NCBI RefSeq assembly: GCF_023100945.1
Contig: NZ_CP064689.1
Span: forward strand, 9,158,001-9,222,000
DNA from: Bradyrhizobium sp. 200
GTDB lineage: Bacteria > Pseudomonadota > Alphaproteobacteria > Rhizobiales > Xanthobacteraceae
Direction: 5' to 3'
Length of the DNA stretch: 64,000 bases
Shown here: piece by piece, positions 33,476-42,119 of the stretch
How the letters are laid out: each line of letters opens with the position of its first letter
Position numbering within the stretch: position 1 is the stretch's first letter
Notes under the pieces: model-generated
The model's input: only the letters and a program-made list of their open reading frames with translations
What the model was told of the DNA's origin: nothing
Database searches by the model: none
Position numbers and translations under genes: made by a program

Positions 33476-35145
33476 GCGCGCCCGAACTCTCCATGGTTGA
33501 TGCGGCGGCTTGGGACGAGGCCCGCCGTTGTTTGCCGGTTATCCGTCGCCTGGCGGAAAATTCGGCGCGCAAACGAAGCGACATCGTCGCGACCGCGGCT
33601 GAACTTGGCTATGGAGCGACCCACGTATACGCGCTGCTGCGGCGCTACCTGGCCGACGCACGGCTTACCAGCCTGTTGCCGCGTCGCCGAGGCCCCGAGC
33701 GAGGCATATCCCTGCTTGGTCAGGACGTCGACGTGCTGATCAACGAGGTGATCGACAATTTCTATCTGACGCGTCAGCAGCCGCGGATCGTTGACCTCTT
33801 TGATGAAGTCAGGCGCCGCTGCATCGCAGTTGGTTTGGTTCCACCGAGCCGGAAGGCAATTACCGCGCGGTTGCAGACGCGTCGTCCGCGAGACGTCGTG
33901 GCAAAGCGCGAGGGCCGCAAGGCCGCTCGTGATCGCTATCTCCCCGCAGTGGGATCGCTTGAGGCGCACTGGCCGCTGTCGCTGATCCAGATCGATCACA
34001 CGCTGGTTGACGTAATCGTGGTCGACAGCGCGACCCGGATGCCGATCCAGCGCCCATGGCTGACGCTTGCGATTGACGTGTGCACGCGCTGCGTTGCCGG
34101 ATTCCATCTGTCGTTGGAGCCGCCGTCTGCGACGTCGGTCGCGCTCTGCTTGAGCCACGCTGCCCTCTCCAAGGAGAGCTGGTTGGCCGAGCGTGGTATC
34201 GACGCAGTCTGGCCGGTGCGCGGCATCCCGGAGCGCTTGCACCTCGACAATGCCAAGGAGTTCCGGTCCGAAGGCTTGAAGCGCGGCTGTGAACAGTACG
34301 GCATCGCCATCGACCACAGGCCGGTCCGGACGCCGCATTATGGTGGGCACATTGAACGGCTGATCGGCACCATGATGGGTAAAGTTCATCTGCTGCCGGG
34401 AACGACGTTCTCCAATGTGCAGGCAAAGGGCGATCTGAACCCCGACAAGGCGGCAGCCATGACGCTCGATGAAGTCGAGCGCTGGCTGGGCCATGCAATC
34501 GCGGGCGTCTATCACTGTGATCTGCATCGCGGCATCGGCACGACGCCACTCGCTGCCTGGAAGCGCGGCACCTTGGGCGATGGCACCACGCTCGGCCGCG
34601 GCGAGCCAACCACGGTGACAGATCCTCGCCGCTTCCTGATTGACTTCCTGCCGATTGCCCGCCGGATGATCCGGCGCGACGGCGTGGCGCTGCACTCGAT
34701 TGCCTACTGGGCTGACGTGCTCAGCACCTGGATCGGACATCCGGAGCCAATGGTCATCCGTTATGATCCGCGCGACCTCAGTCGCATCTATCTGCTCGGC
34801 CCGGACGGTTCCTACTATGACTTGAGCTACCGCGATCTGCGGCGCCCGCCCGTTAGCCTGTGGGAGCACCGTCTGGCGCTGAAGCGGCTGCGCGAGGACG
34901 GCCGGGCTTTGGTCGACGAGACCGCGATCTTCCGCACAATCGAGGCTATGCGCACGATTGCCAACGACGCGGTTCTTGCCAGCAAGACGGCACGCCGACA
35001 GCGCGAGCGACGCAAGAGCATCGTTCCTGCCAGTGAGCGTTCCGATCTGCTGCCGGTCGAGCTCGATGCGGTCGATACGCTTGAGCAGATCAGCAAGGAC
35101 CTGCAGCCGCACGAGCGGATGTTCCCGGTGGAGGAATGGGAATGA
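33472..35145 (+). CDS. tnsB: TnsB-like DDE transposase (Mu/Tn7 family)
   Basis: A 557-residue integrase-fold transposase. N-terminal HTH region (about 30-75), then the rve core with D in LIQIDHTLVDVIVVD, D in LHLDNAKEFRS and E in YGGHIERLIGTMMGKVH, followed by a Mu-type C-terminal barrel (VMIRYDPRDLSRIYLL). The far C-terminus is the part that in Tn7 contacts TnsC. ATGA overlaps on both sides give tnsA-tnsB-tnsC translational coupling. Confidence 0.93.
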   Translation: MSAPELSMVDAAAWDEARRCLPVIRRLAENSARKRSDIVATAAELGYGATHVYALLRRYLADARLTSLLPRRRGPERGISLLGQDVDVLINEVIDNFYLTRQQPRIVDLFDEVRRRCIAVGLVPPSRKAITARLQTRRPRDVVAKREGRKAARDRYLPAVGSLEAHWPLSLIQIDHTLVDVIVVDSATRMPIQRPWLTLAIDVCTRCVAGFHLSLEPPSATSVALCLSHAALSKESWLAERGIDAVWPVRGIPERLHLDNAKEFRSEGLKRGCEQYGIAIDHRPVRTPHYGGHIERLIGTMMGKVHLLPGTTFSNVQAKGDLNPDKAAAMTLDEVERWLGHAIAGVYHCDLHRGIGTTPLAAWKRGTLGDGTTLGRGEPTTVTDPRRFLIDFLPIARRMIRRDGVALHSIAYWADVLSTWIGHPEPMVIRYDPRDLSRIYLLGPDGSYYDLSYRDLRRPPVSLWEHRLALKRLREDGRALVDETAIFRTIEAMRTIANDAVLASKTARRQRERRKSIVPASERSDLLPVELDAVDTLEQISKDLQPHERMFPVEEWE

Positions 35146-36035
35146 GCGACAAGTATGCGCATCTCCGCTCCTCGACGCGGCCGTTTGCCGACGAAGATGC
35201 TGCGTCGCGGATACGGCGGATCCGCACAGATCGATGGATCGGCTACGCACGGGCGGAAGCCGTCCTGGCGGCACTGGAAGACCTCTTAAGCTTCCCGAAG
35301 CGATTGCGGATGCCCAACCTTCTGTTGGTCGGCCCGACCAACAACGGCAAGACGATGATTGTCGAGAAGTTCCGGCGAACACATCTGGCCGCTGGCGGAG
35401 AACCTACCGACGGCGCGGTGCTCATTCCCGTATTGAAGGTGCAGATGCCGTCGGGTCCAGACGAAGGCCGCTTCTTCGGCGCGATCCTCGATGCGCTGGG
35501 ATTGCCGTTCGGTCCCCGCGATCGGATCGCCGCCAAACAGGAGGCGGCCGTTCGTCTTATGCGCGCCACCAAAGTGCAGCTGCTGGTGATCGACGAATTG
35601 CACAATCTCCTGTCGGGCACGGCGATGCAGCAGCGGCGCTTGCTCAACGTGCTCCGTTGGCTCGGCAACGAACTGCAGATCCCCCTGGTCGGTGTCGGCA
35701 CGGCGGAAGCCCTGCGCGCGATCCGGAGTGACGAACAGCTCGTCAATCGCTTCGAGCCTTGGCCGCTACCGTTATGGACCGACGATGAAGAGTATCGCCG
35801 CCTCTTGAGCACACTGGAAGCGGTGCTCCCGCTGCGCAAGCCATCGCATCTGACGGATCCGGCTATGGCAGCGCGCATCCTTTCGGCTGCCGAAGGCGTG
35901 CTCGGCGAGATCATCGCGATCGTCATCCGCGCCGCTGTCAAGGCAATCGAGACGCGTACTGAGGCGATCTCACCGCGCGTCATCGAGGGTGCAGGCTTCA
36001 TCCGGCCCTCCGAGCGTCGACGTGTTGCAATCTGA
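35142..36035 (+). CDS. tnsC: TnsC/TniB-like AAA+ ATPase
   Basis: A 297-residue AAA ATPase that would link target choice to the transposase. Walker A: LLVGPTNNGKT (about residues 61-71). Walker B: LLVIDELHNLL, then the sensor region LRWLGNELQIPLVGVGTAEAL. The short size is closer to TniB than to the larger Tn7 TnsC. It overlaps tnsB (ATGA) and the tniQ start. Confidence 0.92.
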   Translation: MSDKYAHLRSSTRPFADEDAASRIRRIRTDRWIGYARAEAVLAALEDLLSFPKRLRMPNLLLVGPTNNGKTMIVEKFRRTHLAAGGEPTDGAVLIPVLKVQMPSGPDEGRFFGAILDALGLPFGPRDRIAAKQEAAVRLMRATKVQLLVIDELHNLLSGTAMQQRRLLNVLRWLGNELQIPLVGVGTAEALRAIRSDEQLVNRFEPWPLPLWTDDEEYRRLLSTLEAVLPLRKPSHLTDPAMAARILSAAEGVLGEIIAIVIRAAVKAIETRTEAISPRVIEGAGFIRPSERRRVAI

Positions 36036-37551
36036 TCTGTTTGCCGTCGCGGCATTGCCGCCGGCCCCGGCAGCGATTGGGCTCTTGCCCCTGCGCGTTG
36101 CTCCGCAGAACGGCGAGGCGCTGGCATCGTGGATTTTGCGGCTCAGCGTTGCTCTGAGGCTGTCGCCGCTGGCGCTGGGCCGCATGGCCTTTGGCATCGA
36201 TGCCGACATCGATGTGGAATGGTGGCGTCGTCCGTCCACCGAAACGCTGGCGCGGATCGCAAAAAGGACCGGCACCAGCATGGACGCCCTTGCGGCGATG
36301 ACGTTCGCCGGCTCGGCGAACGCCCGCGATGACGAGACCCCGCAACGGTTCTGCGGCAGACATAGCTCCGCCCCGTCCCTGCCCCGTAACCGCAGCGACC
36401 GCCGGATGAACATTTGTCCGCAATGCCTCGCTGAAGACCGGCGGGGCTATTTGAGATTGCTCTGGATAAACGGATGGGTGGGCATCTGCCCGGAGCATCG
36501 GACTGTCCTGGCAGGTCGTTGTCCGTCTTGCAGGTGCATGCTGCGCGCCTCCGGTCTCAACGCTCGCCAGCCGGTTGACCCCGCCATCTGCCGGCGCTGC
36601 GGCGCAACGCTCGCAAGCGCTGCGGGCGACAGCGCGCATCCGGCGGCGTTGCGGCTTCAGGAACTCCTTGTCGCGGGCAAGCAGTTGAACCGAACAGAGC
36701 TTCCCGGCGTCGGCATGCTCGATTGGTCGACCACGATGGCACTGATCGACGTGCTTCTCGGCATGGTCTGGATCGACATTCCGGGAAGGTACCGAGACCG
36801 GCTGTTTGCTCGCATCGCCAACGATCTCGGTCTTAGCAAACACAATATTATTGTGTGGGCCTCGAACTACGGTGGAATGGTAATCCTTGCTTGGCTGCTC
36901 GATGACCTCCCAACACGCCTGCCGGCCACTATGGCGATTCTGCACGCGCCGCGACTCGATCGCCTGCTCGCTCGCATGCCCGACCTGTCCACCGAGATCG
37001 GCGACCGGCTGCGCGTGATCCTCGCACCGGCAAATGCTCCCTCGCCAAGAGAACCCTGGAGTTGGCGCAATTGGATTAGGACTCTTCCAGAGACTGGAGA
37101 TGATTTGCGTGAGCGAGCTCTCAGCGAGCGCTACAAACTGCGTCGTCAACGCTTGTTCGCGCTCGCGGCGGTCCGCGACGGAACGCCCGTGGAGGCTGCA
37201 GCGGAGAACATCGGCGTTACCCGGCAAACGCTCTGTCGCTGGCTGCAAGAGGGTGCAGCGAACGGCCTGGAGGCAACGCTGGAGCGTGCTCGGCGCGGGT
37301 CGCAGCTGAGCGGCGCGCAAGCCGAGGCGTTGGGGAAATGGATCGCTGCCGATCGGGCGCGTCAACGTCGCAGAGCGGTGATCAATGCAGCGCTGAGTCA
37401 GTTCGGCATCATTCTCAGTCCGGATCAGGCATCCGGATTGCTTCGCGTCCATCGCGGCAGGCCGGGACGGCGTCACCGTCCATGGAAGCCCAAGCCGCAG
37501 AGAGCTACGCAGGTCGCAGGATCTACTCATGATCCAGCTCCTGGTTCGTGA
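35989..37551 (+). CDS. tniQ: TniQ target-selection protein with extra C-terminal HTH domain
   Basis: A 520-residue protein. The TniQ part begins LLPLRVAPQNGEALASWILRL and has the zinc motifs NICPQCLAEDRRGYLRLLW, GICPEHRTVLAGRCPSC and ICRRCGATL. From about residue 370 to 500 it carries a homeodomain-like helix-turn-helix module as in IS630-type transposases (VEAAAENIGVTRQTLCRWLQ, then RRRAVINAALSQFGIILSPDQ) and a basic tail. This could provide sequence-specific target binding. The start is GTG 35989 or GTG 36022; both overlap tnsC. The gene runs into the right-end repeats. Confidence 0.9.
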   Translation: MQASSGPPSVDVLQSDLFAVAALPPAPAAIGLLPLRVAPQNGEALASWILRLSVALRLSPLALGRMAFGIDADIDVEWWRRPSTETLARIAKRTGTSMDALAAMTFAGSANARDDETPQRFCGRHSSAPSLPRNRSDRRMNICPQCLAEDRRGYLRLLWINGWVGICPEHRTVLAGRCPSCRCMLRASGLNARQPVDPAICRRCGATLASAAGDSAHPAALRLQELLVAGKQLNRTELPGVGMLDWSTTMALIDVLLGMVWIDIPGRYRDRLFARIANDLGLSKHNIIVWASNYGGMVILAWLLDDLPTRLPATMAILHAPRLDRLLARMPDLSTEIGDRLRVILAPANAPSPREPWSWRNWIRTLPETGDDLRERALSERYKLRRQRLFALAAVRDGTPVEAAAENIGVTRQTLCRWLQEGAANGLEATLERARRGSQLSGAQAEALGKWIAADRARQRRRAVINAALSQFGIILSPDQASGLLRVHRGRPGRRHRPWKPKPQRATQVAGSTHDPAPGS

Positions 37552-37621
37552 ATCCAGTTCGCGAATTCTGGAGCCGTTTCGCGAAACCTTGCACCAGTTC
37601 GCGAAACATCGCGCACCGACA
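37545..37621 (-). repeat. Right end of Tn7-like transposon with four TnsB-site-like repeats
   Basis: TTCG(T/C)GAA occurs at 37545, 37558, 37578 and 37598, spaced 13, 20 and 20 bp, before the terminal inverted repeat ending at 37621. Repeats spaced about two helix turns at one end are what overlapping TnsB sites look like. The first copy contains the tniQ stop codon. Confidence 0.8.
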
Positions 37622-37651
37622 CCAGCGGAGCGAATGGCGCAGTCCGTTAGA

Positions 37652-37670
37652 AGAAATCCGAAGGATTTCT
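37652..37670. terminator. Hairpin AGAAATCC-GAA-GGATTTCT
   Basis: A perfect 8-bp stem with a 3-base loop just outside the right end of the Tn7-like transposon, in the DNA once next to the missing parA gene. No T-run follows on either strand, so terminator function is unproven; it may be part of the replication control region. Confidence 0.35.
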
Positions 37671-37729
37671 GGTTAGAAGAGTTACGGCGACTGGAAAGCA
37701 CGGGAGAACAATGGCTTAAGCTCGATTTC

Positions 37730-37794
37730 GGTCCCCGATAGCACGAGGATCCGGTCCCTGATGGCACGAGGGTTGAGGTCCCCGATAGCACGAG
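37730..37794. repeat. Three iterons next to repA (candidate replication origin)
   Basis: GGTCCC(C/T)GAT(A/G)GCACGAG occurs three times: 37730-37747, 37753-37770 and 37777-37794, on a 23-24 bp period (about two helix turns). They lie directly after the repA stop codon. Such iterons are binding sites for the initiator and mark a likely origin. Confidence 0.75.
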
Positions 37795-37799
37795 CTGAT

Positions 37800-38702
37800 T
37801 CACAGGCTATCTCCCGACTTAGGAACGAGGCCGCGCCGGCGAAGTCGCTCGGTGAGTGGATCGACGGGTGCGGCCGCGAAGTTCAATCGCTCGGCGCCAT
37901 TGGGGTCGCGCGTGAGCACAAGTTGATAGCCGGGCAATGTCTGCCGCTGGACGATATGGCGCACGTCGTATGCAAAATGCTTGAGCGGCGACAGGCTGCC
38001 GGACTTGGCATGGAGATGCACAAGATCGAAACTCCAGCCGCCGTCTTGTCGGCCGCCATGCTTGCGCACGAGGCGGTAAAGCCAGCGTTCAAGTCCGCCC
38101 GTCAGATCGAAATACGCACGATCGATGGTGAGCACGAGCGCATCATCGATCACGCCGGCATAGAACCAATCGGGCAGAATCAATTCGAGCCCGAGTGGGC
38201 GACCGTTTGCGTCAGCAGTCTCCTTCCACTCGTTGATCCAGGAGAAGCGATGGCGCCGCCGCTCTGCAGGCTGGCGGATCGAGGTCAGCACGGTCGTTGA
38301 CTGTAATCTGTCGAGACCTGCCTTAAGTCGATCATAGTCACGCGCGCTGGTGCCGCGGCCGACGAACGTCAAAATTTCGTAGAGAGTTGCAGCCATCAGG
38401 CGCGAGGTTTTCAAACCTGCGTCTCGTGCTTCGACGATCTGCGACGCAGCCCAGATCAGGACATCGGCGTCCCAGATGGTTGCCATGCCATGTTCCGGCA
38501 CGGCCTCGACGCGAATAGATATCGCCCCAGCACGAAAATCGATGGGAACGACACGCTTGGTCTTTGCAAGAGAAAAGAACGGATAAGCCATCAGATCCTG
38601 TGCGTCGCGCGGCGCCAAATCGCCGGGCAACGCACGAAAGAGCTCAAGCTGATCGCGCTCGGACAGATATTTGCGCCGCATCGCCGTTTTCCTTCTTGGC
38701 AA
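37800..38702 (-). CDS. repA: RepA-type replication initiator protein
   Basis: A 300-residue initiator of the RPA family found on alphaproteobacterial plasmids and integrative elements. Typical stretch: AYPFFSLAKTKRVVPIDFRA near 39-58, ATIWDADVLIWAASQIVEA, and a winged-helix end FDLVHLHAKSGSLSPLKHFAYDVR. It starts one base after the stop of the AlpA-like gene, so both are one transcript. Iterons follow its 3' end. It may allow autonomous replication of the excised element. Confidence 0.9.
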   Translation of the reverse strand: MPRRKTAMRRKYLSERDQLELFRALPGDLAPRDAQDLMAYPFFSLAKTKRVVPIDFRAGAISIRVEAVPEHGMATIWDADVLIWAASQIVEARDAGLKTSRLMAATLYEILTFVGRGTSARDYDRLKAGLDRLQSTTVLTSIRQPAERRRHRFSWINEWKETADANGRPLGLELILPDWFYAGVIDDALVLTIDRAYFDLTGGLERWLYRLVRKHGGRQDGGWSFDLVHLHAKSGSLSPLKHFAYDVRHIVQRQTLPGYQLVLTRDPNGAERLNFAAAPVDPLTERLRRRGLVPKSGDSL

Positions 38703-38984
38703 TTAGCGGCGTTCCTGGCCCGCATACGGGCGCAGGGTCGGATGTTTTTTGGCGGGCAGTACCGTGCCCTTGCCGGGATCGGAGGTCGATGTCTTGGCGC
38801 CGAGATCGGCCCACGCTTTCAGATCATCCAGTGCGTAGACGACCCGGCCGCCGATCTTCCGATAGGTAGGTCCTGTGCCGTAGGTGCGGTGCTTTTCAAG
38901 GGTGCGGCCGGAAAGGCCCAGATATCGCGCAGCCTCTGGCGTGCGCAGGAATCGCGGCGGTAAGCCGGCCAACGGATCGGGCAT
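38703..38984 (-). CDS. AlpA/excisionase-like helix-turn-helix protein
   Basis: A 93-residue MerR-like DNA-binding protein: FLRTPEAARYLGLSGRTLEKHRTYGTGPTYRKIGGRVVYALDDLKAW is the standard helix_turn_helix-17 pattern. It lies directly before repA and probably controls the element genes or excision. Confidence 0.88.
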   Translation of the reverse strand: MPDPLAGLPPRFLRTPEAARYLGLSGRTLEKHRTYGTGPTYRKIGGRVVYALDDLKAWADLGAKTSTSDPGKGTVLPAKKHPTLRPYAGQERR

Positions 38985-39114
38985 TTGAGAACTCTGTGAT
39001 GACGACGCGTACCGGCGGTGGCGCCGGCGGGTGTGCGGTCATCGTGGAGGAGCAGACCCTCGCAGGGGGATGCCGATGATCGGGGGGTGGACTTTCGATA
39101 CCCCCGGAGAGGCA

Positions 39115-39901
39115 CTACTTGTCTCTGCGCTTTGGCCGCAGAAGTTCGCGATAGCCGCCGCGCATCAATGCGAGGCCGCTTTGCACGAGACGGATGGTTC
39201 GATTGCGCAGATCGTGCGTTTTCCAGGCGCGATCCGGGATACGCTTCTTGCCGAAGTAGACTTCGGCGATCACACGATAAGTGCTGCCGGCCGCGCGCGC
39301 GTCGAGCGCACGAATGGCGGCGCTCAGCCGTTCGCGTCTCTGTTTGGATAGCTCATGAAAAGCGGGCCCCGACGTGCGCCCATTCACTGCGCGCCACAGC
39401 CGTCGGGCAGCGTGCACGCGTGCGTCAAAATCGTCGTCAAACGGCAACTCCGCCACATAGTCGGCGCCGATAGCTGGCGGTTCTTTCAGCCAGACACGAT
39501 GCTCCACTGCGCCGACACGAAGGATGGCGTGCCATCCGTCGGAGGCGCGCCGCACCTGACCGGCAGCAAAATCTAGCAGTGGCTGAGGCGTGTCACCGGC
39601 ACGGAGCGACGTGGTCGCTGCGACTGGAACCACAGTCGGCAGAACCTCGGGCGCCCAAAAGATGATCTGCTCGCCACAGGACCCTAGCGGGTCATGAGCG
39701 AAAGCAGATACCCCACCTCCTCCGGAATTCCGGGGTTACCTCGCCATCAGGACTGTTGGCGATCATCGCTTCGTAGTCGCGTCGATAATCCGCATTGCGA
39801 CGAAGACATTCCCAAGCGATGTCGGTGATGTCAGCATTTTGCAGGCTCGTGTAAGACTCCGGCGACCGCCAGTCGAATTCAAGCATTTCTTCCGCCCCCA
39901 T
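39115..39901 (-). pseudogene. DUF6499-DUF2285 protein, split by a frameshift
   Basis: The first frame, from 39901, gives FDWRSPESYTSLQNADITDIAWECLRRNADYRRDYEAMI (DUF6499-type) and stops after RRWGICFRS. The second frame then reads FAHDPLGSCGEQIIFWAPEVLPTVVPVA and the DUF2285 domain (RRLWRAVNGR..RERLSAAIRALDARAAG..YRVIAEVYFG) to 39115. One extra T in the TTT near 39699 would explain the break. The family is a regulator-like protein of integrative elements. Confidence 0.75.
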
Positions 39902-40051
39902 TCATGCAGCTAACGAGGATTGCGGCGCAATAATTCTGATCGATTGGGTTGTAGGAAGCCCCAACTTTGGCACCACGCGGTGCCCCGGGATGACCACGAA
40001 CGCGTCGAAGAATATTGTGTTCTCGACGGGTATAGCGCCGGTGAGTTTCTT

Positions 40052-40324
40052 CTAATTCGAGCGGGTACCGCGCAAAAGACGCCCCTGCTCCGTAACCCAC
40101 TTGGCGCGCTGCAGATGGCTCAGGTATGTATTCCGCGCACGGTCAGGCTCGCGCTCTGGATCGATATGCAAGACTATTCGCGCGACGTCTCGCCAATCAG
40201 CGTCCTCGCTATCGGCCTGCAAAAGGCGCGTGTACGTCACGACATGCTGTTCGTCATAGGGCGTCAGCGCCGAATCGGTTGGCGCGACATCCGCTACGTC
40301 AGGATCAAGCGGTGGTTTTGACAT
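40052..40324 (-). CDS. Small DUF2285-type element protein
   Basis: A 90-residue protein (MSKPPLDPDVADVAPTDSAL, TYTRLLQADSEDADWRDVAR, AKWVTEQGRLL) as commonly found before the DUF6499/DUF2285 gene in alphaproteobacterial integrative elements. Function unknown. The start at 40324 fits relatives; an upstream start is possible. Confidence 0.75.
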   Translation of the reverse strand: MSKPPLDPDVADVAPTDSALTPYDEQHVVTYTRLLQADSEDADWRDVARIVLHIDPEREPDRARNTYLSHLQRAKWVTEQGRLLRGTRSN

Positions 40325-40549
40325 CGGCCTTACGCCGCACGAGCAATCGAAATCAGAACCGAGGCGCGCGAACCCTGCCACCTCGCATATTTGGCGAGTG
40401 TAGCATATGGCATGCCACCACGAACCGTCGGGGAACCCTTTTCCCTACATTTCGGCAATCGACCCTCCATCCACGACCACAAGCGGGCGGCACGCCCCGC
40501 GTATTATAACACGTAGCGCCAAAATACGCGATTGCCTCCTATCCTGCGG

Positions 40550-40777
40550 ATGGACATTCGCAAGGTCTTTGGAGGAAACGCGCGCCGATTCCGGCTGGCC
40601 CTTGGCTTGAGCCAGGAGGCGGTTGCGGAACGCATGGGCGTCGACAGAGCCTTCATAAGCAGCGTGGAAAGAGGGTTGCAAAACGCGACCCTGCTCACGA
40701 TCTGGCAAACCGCCCAAGCCCTAGAAGTGCGGCCTGCAGATCTGCTCGAGGAAAAAGTGTCCAAGATTCGATCCTGA
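40550..40777 (+). CDS. XRE family transcriptional regulator
   Basis: A 75-residue single-domain repressor-type protein: FGGNARRFRLALGLSQEAVAERMGVDRAFISSVERGLQNATL is a standard Cro/C1 helix-turn-helix. It is divergent from the DUF2285 pair and likely controls element transfer or replication genes. Confidence 0.88.
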   Translation: MDIRKVFGGNARRFRLALGLSQEAVAERMGVDRAFISSVERGLQNATLLTIWQTAQALEVRPADLLEEKVSKIRS

Positions 40778-40828
40778 TCTTCGCGAGCCGGGCCGAAGGC
40801 CCGGCGAGCGCCGGACGCGGACACGCGT

Positions 40829-40866
40829 CATCGCCGCCGATCCGGCAAGCCGGATCGGCGGCGATG
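40829..40866. terminator. Perfect 18-bp stem hairpin between convergent genes
   Basis: CATCGCCGCCGATCCGGC, a 2-base AA loop, then the exact complement. It lies between the XRE gene (plus) and DUF932 gene (minus) which converge on it, so a two-way terminator is likely. No long T-run is present, and another structural role is possible. Confidence 0.55.
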
Positions 40867-40922
40867 CGCTGGGGTACGTGAAAGTTGCCGCGCAACCGAT
40901 CCCGATTGAGCGGCTCACGCTT

Positions 40923-42119
40923 TCATATTGCGCGCTCCATCAAACGCTTTGCCTTCCCTTCGAGTTCAAGCCTCGCATCCTGATGAGATTTGGAACGGGC
41001 AAGCGCCGTAATCCCCTGCACGAAATCAAAGATACTTTCCGGCTTGCGGTTCTCCTCGCCTAGAACGGTCTCGATGATTTTCGTCGTCTCCGACTTGGAA
41101 AACCCGCCCTTTCGGAGAAAACTTTCGCGGTCCTCGTCCGTGCCGGCAACGATCCGTTCCCGTGCGGCCTTGATACCGGCGACGAAGGGCGCGGGTGACG
41201 AATTGGCAAAGCTCGTCAGCGCTGGCGCGGCCTCATGCGCAAAACGTTGCGCCGCGAATTTCGAATGCCGGATCGTGATCTCCTCGAAGTTTTCGACGCC
41301 CCACAGATTGCGGTTCATGCAGACAGCGCGCAGGTAGAAACTCGCAATGCCGAGCGTCTTGCTGCCAACCTCACTATTCCAGCAATAGAACCCTCGGAAA
41401 TACAAATCCGGGGAGCCATCCGGCAACCGACCAGCCTCGATCGGGTTGGTATCGTCGACCAGAAACAGGAACACGTCCCGGTCGCTAGCGTAGAGGGTCG
41501 TCGTGTGCTTGGTCACGTCCACAAACGGATTATGGGTCATGGTCGACCAATCCAGCACGCCTGGCACCTTCCAACGCGTATCCCCCACTCCATTGCCTGC
41601 AATCTTCATCACGGCGGCGACAAGCTCGTGATCCCAGATACGGCCATAGTCGGGGCCGGTGACAGCACGAAGCTCGACGCGACCGCTATCAGCTTCCAAG
41701 GTTTTCACGAGCTCCGCGCGGTGCGAGAGCAAGCCATGTTGCAGGTTGATACCTGACAGCGTTGCTGGGAGCTGCCGCAGATATGAGGTCGGCGCACCGA
41801 CCAGCGTGCACAACTGGGCAAAGCTCCAATGGGTTGGTGCCACCGGCTCGTCACGTCCGGGCACCATCAAGGTCAGTCGCTCCGGATTGTTGCTGCTGGC
41901 CTCCACCCGAATGGTCCGACTTTCTACCGTCCGCGCCTGCGCACGTTCGGCGCGGCCGCGCACGGCGTCATAAAGGTCCGGCAGATTTAGATAGCGCTCG
42001 TCATCAGGCCGCGCGAACCACTCCGACGATACGCGGCCAATCCGCTGGCCGCGCGATACATCGACACGAAAGCCACCGGAAACAGGCTGCTCGTTTTGGG
42101 TCAGGGTCATCATGGTCAT
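40923..42119 (-). CDS. DUF932 domain-containing protein
   Basis: A 398-residue DUF932 protein related to phage/plasmid LGT_TIGR03299-type proteins. Recognisable: THWSFAQLCTLVGAPTSYLRQLPATL, TGPDYGRIWDHELVAAVMKI, and LYFRGFYCWNSEVGSKTLGIASFYLR. The biochemical role is unknown; such genes sit in the leading region of conjugative elements. Its upstream DNA is repeated upstream of parB. The exact start among three early Met codons is not settled. Confidence 0.85.
   Translation of the reverse strand: MTMMTLTQNEQPVSGGFRVDVSRGQRIGRVSSEWFARPDDERYLNLPDLYDAVRGRAERAQARTVESRTIRVEASSNNPERLTLMVPGRDEPVAPTHWSFAQLCTLVGAPTSYLRQLPATLSGINLQHGLLSHRAELVKTLEADSGRVELRAVTGPDYGRIWDHELVAAVMKIAGNGVGDTRWKVPGVLDWSTMTHNPFVDVTKHTTTLYASDRDVFLFLVDDTNPIEAGRLPDGSPDLYFRGFYCWNSEVGSKTLGIASFYLRAVCMNRNLWGVENFEEITIRHSKFAAQRFAHEAAPALTSFANSSPAPFVAGIKAARERIVAGTDEDRESFLRKGGFSKSETTKIIETVLGEENRKPESIFDFVQGITALARSKSHQDARLELEGKAKRLMERAI

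Larger units (their letters stand above)
32715..37621 (+). mobile_element. Tn7-like transposon (tnsA-tnsB-tnsC-tniQ), complete with 5-bp target duplication
   Basis: The left end reads TGTCGGTGCGCGA at 32715; the right end is the same 13 bases inverted, ending at 37621. CCAGC flanks both ends (32710-32714 and 37622-37626), a perfect 5-bp target duplication as made by Tn7 relatives. The interior (4907 bp) has only four transposition genes on the plus strand and no cargo. Multiple TTCG(C/T)GAA motifs at both ends are likely TnsB binding sites. Confidence 0.93.

Noticed and set aside
32704..35382. 892-codon minus-strand open frame
   Set aside because: It is antisense to tnsA and tnsB, whose products have clear catalytic motifs. 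High-GC codon use often leaves such long antisense frames.
37545..37605. CRISPR-like short repeats
   Set aside because: Motif of 8 bp with 13-20 bp period at a transposon end; TnsB sites explain it better. No CRISPR array was seen anywhere.
37529..37741. 70-codon plus-strand frame over the transposon right end
   Set aside because: It crosses the transposon end repeats and target duplication; the coding appearance is probably chance.
35998..37803. 601-codon minus-strand open frame
   Set aside because: Antisense of tniQ; the TniQ zinc motifs are on the plus strand.
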